A stretch of DNA of 64,000 nucleotides from Mycoplana rhizolycopersici. GTDB taxonomy: Bacteria; Pseudomonadota; Alphaproteobacteria; Rhizobiales; Rhizobiaceae. Under the pieces are notes generated by a model. The model ran no database searches and was not told the DNA's origin. It saw only the letters and a program-made list of their open reading frames with translations. The stretch spans positions 1 through 64,000 of the forward strand of contig NZ_JABXYK010000007.1 in NCBI RefSeq assembly GCF_013378445.1, in the 5' to 3' direction. The translations under genes and the position numbers were made by a program. Position 1 is the stretch's first letter, and the number at the start of each line of letters is the position of its first letter. Positions 33,869 to 43,512 of this stretch are shown here, piece after piece.

Positions 33869-35077
33869 TTACTGGGTCACCAGATCGCAGCCGCTCTTGG
33901 CCGGATCGATGAAGGCTTCCTTGCCGGGAATGGTCGCGAGCACCTTGAAGTAATCCCAGGCAACGTCGCTCTCGCCCGGCTTCTTGACCTCGAGCAGGTA
34001 CATGTCGTGGATCATGCGGCCGTTCGGGGCAACCGTGCCGTTCTGGGCGAAGACATCGTTGACCGGCATCTCGTGCATTGCCTTGGAGACCGCGTCGGCA
34101 TCGTCGGTGCCGGCCTTGTCGATCGCCTTCAGGTACTGGGTGACGGCGGAATACGTGCCGGCCTGGACCATGTTCGGCATGCGGCCGGTGCGCTCGAAGA
34201 AGCGCTGGCCGAACTTGGCCGATTCCTCGTCGCGATTCCAGTAGAAGCCCTCGGTCAGCGTCAGGCCCTGCGCCGCTTCCAGGCCGAGGCCGTGCACTTC
34301 GGCAAGCGTGAAGAGGAGTGCGGCAAGCCGCTGGCCGCCGGCAACGATGCCGAATTCGGCCGCCTGCTTGATGGCGTTGGAGGTGTCGAGGCCGGCATTG
34401 GCCAGGCCGATCACCTTGGCGCCGGAGGACTGGGCCTGCAGCAGGAAGGAGGAGTAGTCGGTCGTTGCAAGCGGGTGGCGGACGGAGCCCGCGACCGAAC
34501 CGCCGTTCTCCTTGACGAAGTTCGACGTGTTTTCTTCGAGCGAGTAGCCGAAGGCGTAGTCGGCGGTGAGGAAGAACCAGCTGTCGCCACCCTGCTTGAC
34601 AAGCGCGCCGCCGGTGCCGACGGCCAGCGAATGGGTGTCGTAGGCCCAATGGAAGCCGTAGGGGCTGCACTGCTTGCCGGTGAGTTCGGTCGTCGCCGCA
34701 CCCGTGTTGATGGTGATCTTCTTCTTTTCCTTCGACAGCGCCTGCACCGCAAGGCCGACCGACGAGGAGGTCAGTTCCATGATGCTGTCGACCTGCTCGG
34801 TGTCGTACCACTGGCGGGCGATGTTGGAGGCGATGTCGGCCTTGTTCTGGTGGTCGGCGGTCACGACTTCCACCGGTGCGCCGGCTGCCTTGCCGCCGTA
34901 GTCCTCGACCGCCATCTTCGCGGCTTCGTAGGACCACTTGCCGCCGAAGTCGGCATAGACGCCCGACTGGTCGTTCAGGATGCCGATCTTCACCTTGCCG
35001 TCGGAAACGTCGGCGGCCTGGGCGCTGGCGCCCATGGTGAGCAGGATGGCGGTGGACGCAATGAGGCTGTAACGCAT
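33869..35077 (-). CDS. ABC transporter substrate-binding protein (LivK-like)
   Basis: 402 residues. A signal peptide (MRYSLIASTAILLTMGASAQA, cleavage near residue 22) precedes a type I periplasmic binding fold (VKIGILNDQSGVYADFGG; SWFFLTADYAFGYSLEEN). The start has GGGAGG seven bases upstream. It is the first gene of the livKGFHM operon. The ligand is probably not a plain branched-chain amino acid given the neighbouring choline dehydrogenase-like and N-methyl dehydrogenase-like enzymes; that is inference. Confidence 0.92.
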   Translation of the reverse strand: MRYSLIASTAILLTMGASAQAADVSDGKVKIGILNDQSGVYADFGGKWSYEAAKMAVEDYGGKAAGAPVEVVTADHQNKADIASNIARQWYDTEQVDSIMELTSSSVGLAVQALSKEKKKITINTGAATTELTGKQCSPYGFHWAYDTHSLAVGTGGALVKQGGDSWFFLTADYAFGYSLEENTSNFVKENGGSVAGSVRHPLATTDYSSFLLQAQSSGAKVIGLANAGLDTSNAIKQAAEFGIVAGGQRLAALLFTLAEVHGLGLEAAQGLTLTEGFYWNRDEESAKFGQRFFERTGRMPNMVQAGTYSAVTQYLKAIDKAGTDDADAVSKAMHEMPVNDVFAQNGTVAPNGRMIHDMYLLEVKKPGESDVAWDYFKVLATIPGKEAFIDPAKSGCDLVTQ

Positions 35078-35175
35078 GATTTCTCCTCCCAGAGACAAAC
35101 AGACAGCGGATCTGTTCAGAAATTGGCCGATCGCTCTCCCGACGATTGACCCTTCATGTTTCAGTTTCGCGAATT

Positions 35176-35204
35176 GTCCGATTGACGCAAGGCCTTGCCC
35201 GGAC
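35176..35204. promoter_or_regulatory. Palindromic site between livK and lysR-type gene
   Basis: A perfect 12-bp palindrome GCAAGGCCTTGC at 35187-35198 is framed by the outer inverted pair GTCCG (35176) and CGGAC (ending 35204). It lies between the divergent livK-like gene (start 35077) and the LysR-type gene (start 35250). LysR regulators bind such sites next to their own promoter, so this is a candidate operator. Confidence 0.35.
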
Positions 35205-35249
35205 TAATTCCAAACAAGGTCTGTTCATTTTTGGACAGAAAGGGGAAGC

Positions 35250-36191
35250 ATGACGGGCAATCCGCATTTCACCTGGGACGACCTGATGTACTTTCTGGCG
35301 GTCGCCAGGACCGGGCAGCTGTCGACGGCGGCGCGTCGGTTGCGGACCAGCCACGCGACGGTTTCCCGTCGTATCGACCGGCTCGAATTCGCGCTCAAGG
35401 TGAAGCTGTTCGAACGCAATCCGCGTGGCTACGTGCTGACCGGGGTGGGCCAGCGTTTCGTTGAAACAGCCGAGAAAATCGAGGCCGAGGCGGATCGGCT
35501 GCAGGCGGAAATCTCCGGCGGTGCCACGGCGCAACGCGGTGTGATCCGCATGAGCGCGCCGGAAGGGTTCGCCAATTTCTTCCTGACCCACCGGCTGCAG
35601 GATTTCACCGCCGGATTTCCCAATCTCTCGCTCGAACTGGTGACGATCCAGCAGATCATGTCGCTCTCGCGCAAGGAAGCGGACCTCGCCGTCGCCCTCG
35701 ATCCGCCGAAGGCCGGACCGTATTTCTACGAGAAGATCTCAGACTATAGTCTACATGTGTACGGCTCGCGGCGGTACCTGCGCGAGCACGGTCCTGTGCA
35801 AAACCGCGACGAGCTGCTCCAGCACCCGTTCATCGGCTATATCGAGGACATGATCTTCGCACCGGGCCTCGACTATCTGGGCGACGTTCATCCCGGCATC
35901 AAGGCGCGCTTCCAGAGCTCCAGCATTTTTGCCCAGCTGACGGCGACGCGAAACGGTCTCGGGCTGTGCATCCTGCCGCATTTCGTGGCCAAGCAGCATC
36001 CCGAACTCGAGATCGTGCTGGCCGACGAGGTGGAGCTGAAGCGCAACTACTGGCTGATCTGCCACCACGACCTGCGCAACGTCCCGCGCGTGCGCTGGGT
36101 GATCGATTTCCTGTTCACCATCGTCCGATCGAACGTAGCGTCTTTCCTTCGGGAGCTGGATGACAGCACGGTCAACGCACCGCTGCGCTGA
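35250..36191 (+). CDS. LysR-family transcriptional regulator
   Basis: 313 residues. The N-terminal winged helix-turn-helix (FTWDDLMYFLAVARTGQLSTAARRLRTSHATVSRRIDRLEFALKVKLFER, residues 7-57) is typical, followed by a linker helix and a periplasmic-binding-like effector domain (RGVIRMSAPEGFANFFL). AAGGGGAAG precedes the ATG. It is transcribed divergently from the importer operon 172 bases away, so it is the likely regulator of that operon. The effector is unknown. Confidence 0.93.
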   Translation: MTGNPHFTWDDLMYFLAVARTGQLSTAARRLRTSHATVSRRIDRLEFALKVKLFERNPRGYVLTGVGQRFVETAEKIEAEADRLQAEISGGATAQRGVIRMSAPEGFANFFLTHRLQDFTAGFPNLSLELVTIQQIMSLSRKEADLAVALDPPKAGPYFYEKISDYSLHVYGSRRYLREHGPVQNRDELLQHPFIGYIEDMIFAPGLDYLGDVHPGIKARFQSSSIFAQLTATRNGLGLCILPHFVAKQHPELEIVLADEVELKRNYWLICHHDLRNVPRVRWVIDFLFTIVRSNVASFLRELDDSTVNAPLR

Positions 36192-36239
36192 CTTCGTCAG
36201 AGTTGGGAAAGGCCGCGAACGCTGCCCTCACCGGGAGGG

Positions 36240-36623
36240 TCAAGCTTCTTTCGGATCGCTGTCCGCGGCAGGCGTCTTGCTGATGGAGGCGGGAACGTCT
36301 GGATTGCCCTCTGCGCGCTCCCGGTGCAGCGTCGACTGGGCGAGCAGCATGAGCGTCACCGGCGTCGTCACCGTCACGAAGATGCCGATGAGGATCTCGT
36401 GGAAGACCGGCCTTCCGCTCGTGACGGTAAAAAAGATCATCGACGCCATCACCATGGCGCCGGTGCCCCAGCTGGTGCCGAGCGTGGGCGCGTGCAGTCG
36501 CTCGAAAAAGGTCGGCAGGCGCGCCAGCCCGATCGTGCCGATCAGCGCCAGCGATGCGCCGAGCAGCACAAAGGCGGAAACGACGATTTCGGCCCAGAAC
36601 GGCAGGTTGAAGGCCTCGTTCAT
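36240..36623 (-). CDS. phaG: Cation/proton antiporter subunit G (PhaG/MnhG)
   Basis: 127 residues with three membrane helices and the PhaG signature GLARLPTFFERLHAPTLGTSWG. The C-terminal tail is hydrophilic. It is the last gene of the multisubunit Pha/Mrp antiporter operon and overlaps phaF by four bases. In rhizobia this system exports K+ or Na+ in exchange for protons and supports pH adaptation. Confidence 0.92.
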   Translation of the reverse strand: MNEAFNLPFWAEIVVSAFVLLGASLALIGTIGLARLPTFFERLHAPTLGTSWGTGAMVMASMIFFTVTSGRPVFHEILIGIFVTVTTPVTLMLLAQSTLHRERAEGNPDVPASISKTPAADSDPKEA

Positions 36624-36901
36624 TCGATCACCTCGCCACGCATGAGGAACTTGGCGAGCGCCACCGTCGCCACGAAGCCGAGCAAGCCGATGATCAGGGC
36701 AGCCTCGAAATAGAGGGTTCGGCCGCTGCTGATGCCGAGGGTCAGAAGCATCAGCATCGAATTGACGTAAAGCGTGTCGAGGCCGAGCACGCGGTCCTGC
36801 GCCCGCGGGCCGTGGATCATGCGGAAGAGGGCAAGCGCCATCGCGACCGTGAGCATGACCTGCGCCGTCGTCAGGGCGCCTTCGAGGATGGTGATGTTCA
36901 T
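36620..36901 (-). CDS. phaF: Cation/proton antiporter subunit F (PhaF/MnhF)
   Basis: 93 residues, three membrane helices, with the family segment RMIHGPRAQDRVLGLDTLYVNSM. It overlaps phaE and phaG by four bases each (ATGA arrangement), indicating coupled translation. Confidence 0.92.
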   Translation of the reverse strand: MNITILEGALTTAQVMLTVAMALALFRMIHGPRAQDRVLGLDTLYVNSMLMLLTLGISSGRTLYFEAALIIGLLGFVATVALAKFLMRGEVIE

Positions 36902-37380
36902 TCGAAGATCTCCATCAGTAGCCTTTCATAGCGGTTCTTGACGAGATCGGTCCATTCCTGTTCCTCGACCAGGTCGAGGACGTGCATCAGGAGCGTGCCG
37001 TCCGACGAATTGTATTCGAGCCAGGCCGTGCCGGGCGTGCTGGTCAAAATGACCGAGAGGAGGGCGAGCGCGGTCGTATCCTTCAGTTCGATGTGGATGG
37101 TCATGAAACCGGACCGGCGCGTGCGCGTGCGTCCGGTCAGGATGATGCCGACGACGGCAATGTTCGACCGGACGATGTCGTAGAGCACGATACCCAGAAG
37201 CTTCGGCAGGAGGTACCATTTGCGCAGGCGCGGCTTTGCCGGCCGAAGTGCCGCCATCGCCCAGGAGGCGACCGTTGCGATGATGGCGCCGAGAATGAAA
37301 TGCCCGATCGAGAAGCTGTTCAGGGTCATCCACATCAACAGCAGCGACGCCGTCAACAGCGGGTAGGGAAGGACGGTCAT
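36898..37380 (-). CDS. phaE: Cation/proton antiporter subunit E (PhaE/MnhE)
   Basis: 160 residues from the ATG at 37380. Two or three N-terminal membrane helices precede a cytoplasmic domain with the MnhE pattern YDIVRSNIAVVGIIL and LLSVILTSTPGTAWLEYN. It overlaps phaD by four bases. Confidence 0.91.
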   Translation of the reverse strand: MTVLPYPLLTASLLLMWMTLNSFSIGHFILGAIIATVASWAMAALRPAKPRLRKWYLLPKLLGIVLYDIVRSNIAVVGIILTGRTRTRRSGFMTIHIELKDTTALALLSVILTSTPGTAWLEYNSSDGTLLMHVLDLVEEQEWTDLVKNRYERLLMEIFE

Positions 37381-39020
37381 GGTTGCACCTCCGTGCCCGG
37401 AACGCCGGCGCGCCGCGCATCGAACACCGCCTCGATATACTGCTGCGGGGTGGTCAGCGCACGTGTCGTGTCGTCCATGAAGCGCATGACCGGTCCCGCC
37501 TGTACGGTGAGATAGAGCGTGGCGGCGATGAGCAGGAAGACGGGGGCCACTTCGATGACGAGCACGCGCGGTTCCGTGCCCTCCATCGACGCCCAGAAGG
37601 TGCGGATGCCCGAGCGGGTCATCGCGATCAGTGCCGCCAGACCGGAGAGGATGACGAGGAAGACGACGAACCATACGTAGCCCGGGATGGTGGCCGTAGT
37701 GTCGCCGCCGATCGGATTCAGCATTGCCGAAAGCATCGCGAACTTGGCGACGAAGCCGGAAAGCGGCGGCAGCCCGGCCAGGAGGATTCCACAGGCGGCA
37801 AAGCAGATGCCGAGAACGGCCATCGTGCCGGGCATTGCGAAGCCGAGATCGCCTTCCTGTTCCTCTTCGTCGGGATCGGCGTCGCCATAGGCTTCCATGG
37901 TGACGGCGAGAACGCTGGCACCCGCGTCCTGCCCTCGCTCGACGAGTTCGATCAGCATGAAGAAGGCACTGATCGTGAGCGTCGAGCTGACGAGGTAGAA
38001 GAGGGCGCCGGTGGTGATGCCGGCACTCCCCATGCCGATCGCCGTCAGCAGCGTTCCCGAGGAAACAAGCACCGAGAAGCCCGCAAGCCTGCCCAGCGCC
38101 TGCGAGGCCAGGACCCCGATCGCGCCGAAGGTGATCGTGGCCAGCCCGCCGACCAGCAGCACATGAAGGCCGAACCCCGACGACGCCGAAGAGTCGTGGC
38201 CGAACACCAGCAGCGAAAGCCGCAGGACGACATAGATGCCGACCTTGCTCATGATGGCGAAGATGCCGGCGACCGGCGCGGATGCGGCGGTGTAGGCCGG
38301 CGGCAGCCAGAAGTTCAGCGGCCACATGCCCGCCTTGATCAGGAAGGCGACGCCGAGAATGCCGGCGCCCGCTTCGAGAAGCATGCGCTGTTCCGGACCG
38401 ACCGTCGAGACGCGGACGGCGAGATCGGCCATGTTCAGCGTGCCGGTGACGCCGTAGATCAGGCTGACGCCGATGAGGAACAGCAGAGCTGCCGCGAGGT
38501 TCACCGCGATATAGTGCAGGCCGGCCTTGACGCGCAGGAGGCCGGAACCGTGCAATAGCAGGCCGTAGGATGCGGCGAGCATCACCTCGAAGAAGACGAA
38601 CAGGTTGAACAGGTCGCCCGTCAGGAAGGCGCCGTTCAGGCCCATCAGCAGGAACTGGAACAGGCTGTGGAAATGCGCGCCTGCCGTATGCCAGCGGGCC
38701 AGCGCGAAGATCAGCGCGGCGATCGCAAGCGTCGCCGTGAGCACGAGCATCAGCGCGGACAGCCTGTCGACGACGAGCACGATGCCGAAGGGCGCAGCCC
38801 AGTTGCCGAGCAGGTAGACGCCCTGTTGTGCCGCTTCGGGGCCGTCGATACTGGCGGCGAAGCGGAAGAGACCGAGCGCCACGACGAAAAGCAGCAGCGT
38901 GGAGCCAAGCCCCACCAGGGCCTTCACCGTGCGCTGCCGCTCGTCGATGAGCAGAAGTAGGGCGCCGGTCGCCAGAGGCACTAGGATCGGGGCGATGATG
39001 AGATGGTGGGAGAGGTTCAT
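37377..39020 (-). CDS. phaD: Cation/proton antiporter subunit D (PhaD/MnhD)
   Basis: 547 residues from the ATG at 39020. It is a large polytopic subunit of the complex I NuoL/M/N-like proton channel family, with about 14 helices. The conserved core includes FNLFVFFEVMLAASYGLLLHG (membrane glutamate) and FLIKAGMWPLNFWLPPAYTAASAPVAGIFAIMSKVGIYVVLR (membrane lysines). An acidic insert, DADPDEEEQEGD, lies in a loop near residue 400. Its start codon shares one base with the phaC stop. Confidence 0.93.
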   Translation of the reverse strand: MNLSHHLIIAPILVPLATGALLLLIDERQRTVKALVGLGSTLLLFVVALGLFRFAASIDGPEAAQQGVYLLGNWAAPFGIVLVVDRLSALMLVLTATLAIAALIFALARWHTAGAHFHSLFQFLLMGLNGAFLTGDLFNLFVFFEVMLAASYGLLLHGSGLLRVKAGLHYIAVNLAAALLFLIGVSLIYGVTGTLNMADLAVRVSTVGPEQRMLLEAGAGILGVAFLIKAGMWPLNFWLPPAYTAASAPVAGIFAIMSKVGIYVVLRLSLLVFGHDSSASSGFGLHVLLVGGLATITFGAIGVLASQALGRLAGFSVLVSSGTLLTAIGMGSAGITTGALFYLVSSTLTISAFFMLIELVERGQDAGASVLAVTMEAYGDADPDEEEQEGDLGFAMPGTMAVLGICFAACGILLAGLPPLSGFVAKFAMLSAMLNPIGGDTTATIPGYVWFVVFLVILSGLAALIAMTRSGIRTFWASMEGTEPRVLVIEVAPVFLLIAATLYLTVQAGPVMRFMDDTTRALTTPQQYIEAVFDARRAGVPGTEVQP

Positions 39021-39355
39021 CAGGGCTGCTCCCGGCCGTCGACGTGGTCGGTGCCGGTCAGGCCGCGTGCGGCAAGCAACACGACGAGAAACAGCGCCGT
39101 CGTGGCAAAGCCGATCACGATCGCCGTCAGCACCAGCGCCTGCGGTACCGGATCCGTGTAGGCGGAAATGTCCACGCCGTCCTGCAGGACGGCGGGCGCG
39201 TTCACCTTCAGCCCGCCGACCCCGAAGATGAACAGGTTGACCGCATAGGACAGCAGCGAAAGACCGATGATGACCTGATAGGTGCGCGGCCTGAGGATCA
39301 GCCAGACGCCGGAGCCGGTCATGACGCCGATGCCGAGGGAGAGAATGAATTCCAT
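39020..39355 (-). CDS. phaC: Cation/proton antiporter subunit C (PhaC/MnhC)
   Basis: 111 residues, three membrane helices, related to NuoK (YQVIIGLSLLSYAVNLFIF; PVPQALVLTAIVIGFATTALFL). Its stop codon shares a base with the phaD start and its start codon shares a base with the phaAB stop. Confidence 0.93.
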   Translation of the reverse strand: MEFILSLGIGVMTGSGVWLILRPRTYQVIIGLSLLSYAVNLFIFGVGGLKVNAPAVLQDGVDISAYTDPVPQALVLTAIVIGFATTALFLVVLLAARGLTGTDHVDGREQP

Positions 39356-42264
39356 TACGCGTCCTCCGTCTTCGGCGCGGCCTTGACCCGGTACGTACGG
39401 ATCGACTGGTGGGCGATCGCAATCAGGATCAGCACGGTTGCGCCGACGACAAGACTGAATACGCCGAGGTCAAAGAGCAGGGCGGAGGCGGTCGGAACCT
39501 TTCCGATCAGCGGCAGGGTGAGATACTGCGAATGCGAGGTCAGGAACGGATAGCCGAAGAACCAGGACCCGGCACCGGTCGCAGCCGCGATCAAAAGGCC
39601 GAAGGCGATCCAGCGCAAGGGCAGGATCCTCAGCCGGTCCTCCGCCCAGCGCGTGCCGCCTGCGAGATATTGCAGCAGGAAGGCGATCGCCATGGTGATG
39701 CCGGCCGCGAAACCGCCGCCCGGCAGGTCATGGCCGCGCATGAAGAGGTAGATCGCAAACGTGATGACCACCGGGAACAGCCACTGCATGACGACGGAGG
39801 GGACGAACAGATAGTCCCTGACCGTGTCGCCCTTGTTCCGCTCCGGCTGGGCGTCGTCATAGGCATTCTGGATGCGCTGTTGCTCCGGCAGCCCGATGCT
39901 CTCCGTCGCCGGCCGGAAACGGCGAAGCAACGCAAAGACCGTCAGCGCGACGATGCCGAGGACCGCGATCTCGCCCATCGTGTCGAAGCCGCGGAAATCG
40001 ACGAGGATGACGTTGACGACGTTCCGTCCGCCGCCCTCGCTATAGGCACGCTCGAGGAAGAAGTTCGCGATCGTGTCCGGCACCGGCAGCGTCATCACCG
40101 TATAGGCGAGGATCGACATGCCCACCCCGCAAGCGACCGCTATGGCAAAGTCGCGCAGGCGCCGCAGGCGTGCCGAGAACGTCGCGCTCTCGTCGATCTT
40201 GTCCAGCCGCTTTGGGAGCCAGCGCAGGCCGAGCAGAAGCAGAACCGTGGTCACGATCTCCACCAGCAACTGGGTGATGGCGAGATCCGGCGCCGACAGC
40301 CACGCGAAGGTGACGCAGGTGACGATACCCGAACCGCCGATCAGAAGCAGTGCCGCGAAGCGGTGATACTTGGCGAGGAAGGCGGCGGCGAGCGCCGACA
40401 GCATGCCGATGATCCAGAGCATCACGAAGGCCGGATCGACGCCCCTCACCGGCGGCAGCTTGGCGTCGAAGCCGGAGAGGTGAAGCGGCAGGAAGGCCGC
40501 GAGGAATGCGACCACCGCAACGATCCGCAATTGCGGCTGCAGGCGCCGGGTGCCGATATTGGTTTCGAGCCAGCGGGCCCATTTCCAGGAGACGGTAACG
40601 AGGATGCGTTCGAAGATGCGCTGTCCGCGCAGGTGGCGGAAGATCGGCGGCCCGTCCTCACACCGCGCCAGGTAGTTATGCAGCGCGAAATAGAGCGCCG
40701 CGCCGCCGAGCATCGCAACGATGCTCATGACCAGCGGCAGGTTGAAGCCGTGCCAGACCGCAAGGCTGTAATAGGGCGTTTCGGGGCCGAGCACCGACAG
40801 AACCGCCGTGTGCAGGAATGGTCCGATCGAAAGGCCCGGCACGATGCCAACGATGAGGCAGGCGAAGACCAGCGATTCCACCGGAAAGCGCATCCATCGC
40901 GGCGGCTCGTGCGGATGGGGCTTGGGAAGATCCGTCGGTGGCGGCCCGAAGAAGACGGTATGGATGAAGCGGATGGAGTAGGCGACGCTGAATGCGCCGG
41001 CGAGTGTTGCGATATAGGGTAGGGCCTGGTCGAGGATCGAGTCCGCATGGGTCTCGACCGCCTCGGCGAAGAACATCTCCTTCGACAGGAAGCCGTTCAG
41101 CAGCGGCACCCCAGCCATCGCCGCGCAGGCGACCATGGCCAGCGACGCGGTGTAGGGCAGGTAGCGGAACAGGCCGCTGAGCTTCTGCATGTCGCGCGTG
41201 CCGGTCTCATGGTCGATGATACCCGCCGCCATGAACAGCGACGCCTTGAAGGTGGCATGGTTGACCATGTGGAAGATTGCGGCGACGGCGGCCAGCGGGC
41301 TTCCGAGGCTGAGCAGGGTGGTGATCAAGCCAAGATGGCTGATCGTCGAATAGGCGAGCAGGCCCTTCAGGTCGCGCTGGAAGATCGCGAAATAGGCGCC
41401 GAGCAGCAGCGTGCTGATGCCTGCAAACCCCACCAGCCAGAACCATTCGAACGTGCCGGAAAGGGCCGGCCACAGGCGGACGAGTAGGAAAACGCCCGCC
41501 TTCACCATCGTCGCCGAGTGCAGATAGGCCGATACGGGCGTCGGCGCCGCCATGGCGTTCGGCAGCCAGAAGTGGAAGGGAAACTGTGCGCTCTTCGTGA
41601 GCGCGCCGATCAGGATCAGGACCAGCGCCGGCAGGTAGAGCGGGTGCTCGCGGATGATGTCGCCGGAGGCCAGCACGCGGTCCAGATCGTAGCTGCCGAC
41701 GATATGGCCGATCAGCAGGAAGCCGACGAGAAGGCAGAAGCCGCCGATGCCGGTGATCGTCAGCGCCATGCGCGCGCCGTCGCGTGCATTGGCGTTGTGG
41801 TACCAGTAGCCGATCAGAAGGAACGAGAAGATGCTCGTCAGTTCCCAGAAGATCGACAAGAGGATGATGTTGCCCGACAGGACCACGCCCAGCATCGCGC
41901 CCATGAAGGCAAGCAGGAACGAGAAGAAGCGCGGGATCGGGTCTTCCGCCGACATGTAGTAGCGGGCGTACAATACGACGAGGAAGCCGATCGCGGTCAC
42001 GAGCATGGTGAAGAGCCATGCGAAACCATCCAGCCGCAGCGTGAAGTTGAGCCCGAGTTCGGGCAGCCACGCGATTTCGTAGCGGACGACTTTTCCGTTG
42101 GTGACCGACGGGTAATAGGAGGCTGTAAGGATTGTCGCCAGAAGGGCAACGCCTCCGGCAAGCCAGGAGGGAAGAGTTCTTGCGGCGGTGCGAAGCAGCG
42201 AAGCGATCGCAAGGCTGCCGGCAAAGGGGAGAACTAAAAGAAGCAGCAGTAAATATTCAGGCAT
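39355..42264 (-). CDS. phaAB: Fused cation/proton antiporter subunit A-B (PhaAB)
   Basis: 969 residues from the ATG at 42264; the ribosome site is weak and a GTG at 42303 would add 13 residues. The N-terminal part is NuoL-like MrpA with the proton-channel core (FWELTSIFSFLLIGYWYHN; TKSAQFPFHFWLPNAMAAPTPVSAYLHSATMVKAGVFLL). The C-terminal third includes the MrpA tail (ITQLLVEIVTTVLLLLGLRWLP), and the last 150 residues are an MrpB domain (PVVITFAIYLFMRGHDLPGGGFAAGITMAIAFLLQYL). This A-B fusion marks the group 2 form of Mrp systems found in rhizobia. It is the first gene of the operon. Confidence 0.94.
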   Translation of the reverse strand: MPEYLLLLLLVLPFAGSLAIASLLRTAARTLPSWLAGGVALLATILTASYYPSVTNGKVVRYEIAWLPELGLNFTLRLDGFAWLFTMLVTAIGFLVVLYARYYMSAEDPIPRFFSFLLAFMGAMLGVVLSGNIILLSIFWELTSIFSFLLIGYWYHNANARDGARMALTITGIGGFCLLVGFLLIGHIVGSYDLDRVLASGDIIREHPLYLPALVLILIGALTKSAQFPFHFWLPNAMAAPTPVSAYLHSATMVKAGVFLLVRLWPALSGTFEWFWLVGFAGISTLLLGAYFAIFQRDLKGLLAYSTISHLGLITTLLSLGSPLAAVAAIFHMVNHATFKASLFMAAGIIDHETGTRDMQKLSGLFRYLPYTASLAMVACAAMAGVPLLNGFLSKEMFFAEAVETHADSILDQALPYIATLAGAFSVAYSIRFIHTVFFGPPPTDLPKPHPHEPPRWMRFPVESLVFACLIVGIVPGLSIGPFLHTAVLSVLGPETPYYSLAVWHGFNLPLVMSIVAMLGGAALYFALHNYLARCEDGPPIFRHLRGQRIFERILVTVSWKWARWLETNIGTRRLQPQLRIVAVVAFLAAFLPLHLSGFDAKLPPVRGVDPAFVMLWIIGMLSALAAAFLAKYHRFAALLLIGGSGIVTCVTFAWLSAPDLAITQLLVEIVTTVLLLLGLRWLPKRLDKIDESATFSARLRRLRDFAIAVACGVGMSILAYTVMTLPVPDTIANFFLERAYSEGGGRNVVNVILVDFRGFDTMGEIAVLGIVALTVFALLRRFRPATESIGLPEQQRIQNAYDDAQPERNKGDTVRDYLFVPSVVMQWLFPVVITFAIYLFMRGHDLPGGGFAAGITMAIAFLLQYLAGGTRWAEDRLRILPLRWIAFGLLIAAATGAGSWFFGYPFLTSHSQYLTLPLIGKVPTASALLFDLGVFSLVVGATVLILIAIAHQSIRTYRVKAAPKTEDA

Positions 42265-42535
42265 CAGCAAACATATCGTCTCGAATCGGAACCTCTTTGT
42301 CACATTGGGGTATGTGTAGCGCAGGTCGCGCCCGTGTGCGCGTGGCGCGCTGTAAAATTATCTTTACCGATCAATACGCTCGTTGCAATCCGCCGAAGGG
42401 GGAAATCGAGCGGTTTGGGGGAAAACGGGCGCGTTTTCCTTCTCCCGGGCACGTCATGCGCGTCTTGATTGCGGGCGCCGCCCGCCGCATCCGGCGGCGA
42501 TCTGCCGCCGCCAGCCGGGTTTCGATTGTCGACCT

Positions 42536-43360
42536 TTATCGGGTGAGTTTCATGTGCCGGTTGACATCCTTGTAGAGAAGGTAGCGGAACCGGCCGGGAC
42601 CGCCGGCATAGCAGGCCTGCGGGCAGAAGGCGCGCAGCCACATGAAGTCGCCGGCCTCGACCTCGACCCAGTCCTGATTGAGCCGGTATACGGCCTTTCC
42701 TTCCAGCACGTACAGGCCGTGCTCCATCACATGCGTCTCTGCGAAGGGAATGACCGCACCGGGCTCGAAGGTGACGATGGTGACATGCATGTCGTGGCGC
42801 AGGTCGGCGGGATCGACGAAGCGCGTCGTCGCCCACTTGCCCTCCGTGTGAGCCATCGGCGCGGGCGTGATGTCCTTCTCGTTGGCAAAGATCGCCTCCG
42901 GCACATCCAGGCCGTCGACGCGCTCGTAGGCCTTGCGGATCCAGTGAAACCGCGCCGCTTCCGAGCCAGTGTTGCGCAGGCGCCATCCGCTCGACGGCGG
43001 CAGGAACGCATAGCCGCCCGGTGTCAGCCGGTGGGTGTTGCCGTCGAGCTCGACGGTGATTTCGCCCTCGACCACGAAAAGCACGCCCTCTGCACCCGGA
43101 TCGAGTTCCGGCCGCTCGCTTCCGCCGCCCGGTCCGACCTCCATGATGTATTGCGAGAAGGTCTCGGCGAAGCCGGAGAGCGGACGTGCAAGAATCCACA
43201 CGCGCGTATTTTCCCAGAAGGGCAGAAAGCTCGTGACGATATCCATCATCACGCCCTTCGGAATGACCGCATAGGCTTCGGTGAAGACGGCGCGGCCTGT
43301 CAGAAGCTGCGTCTGCAGGGGGGCACCGCCCTTCGGTGCGTAATAGCTTTGCTCGGTCAT
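42536..43360 (-). CDS. allE: (S)-ureidoglycine aminohydrolase (bicupin)
   Basis: 274 residues from the ATG at 43360, with GGAGGG upstream. Two cupin modules are visible: GVLFVVEGEITVELDGNTHRLTPGGYAFLPPSSGWRLRN and FEPGAVIPFAETHVMEHGLYVLEGKAVYRLNQDWVEVEAGDFMWL. The second holds the Glu/His metal ligands expected for Mn2+. The enzyme hydrolyses ureidoglycine to ureidoglycolate and ammonia in allantoin breakdown. The divergent neighbour encodes the xanthine dehydrogenase accessory protein, which supports a purine-degradation role. Confidence 0.9.
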   Translation of the reverse strand: MTEQSYYAPKGGAPLQTQLLTGRAVFTEAYAVIPKGVMMDIVTSFLPFWENTRVWILARPLSGFAETFSQYIMEVGPGGGSERPELDPGAEGVLFVVEGEITVELDGNTHRLTPGGYAFLPPSSGWRLRNTGSEAARFHWIRKAYERVDGLDVPEAIFANEKDITPAPMAHTEGKWATTRFVDPADLRHDMHVTIVTFEPGAVIPFAETHVMEHGLYVLEGKAVYRLNQDWVEVEAGDFMWLRAFCPQACYAGGPGRFRYLLYKDVNRHMKLTR

Positions 43361-43512
43361 TCGGCCCTCCATGCGGACTTGGTGATTTCGACGTTTCGTG
43401 ATTTGCTGACCGATAGCGCATACGCGCCGAAAATGCAGCGGCTTGTTGAAGCTTTCCGTGGTTCCGGTTCGGGCCGGGGGGAGGCGGAGCGGCCGCACCA
43501 AGGAGCCTGACA

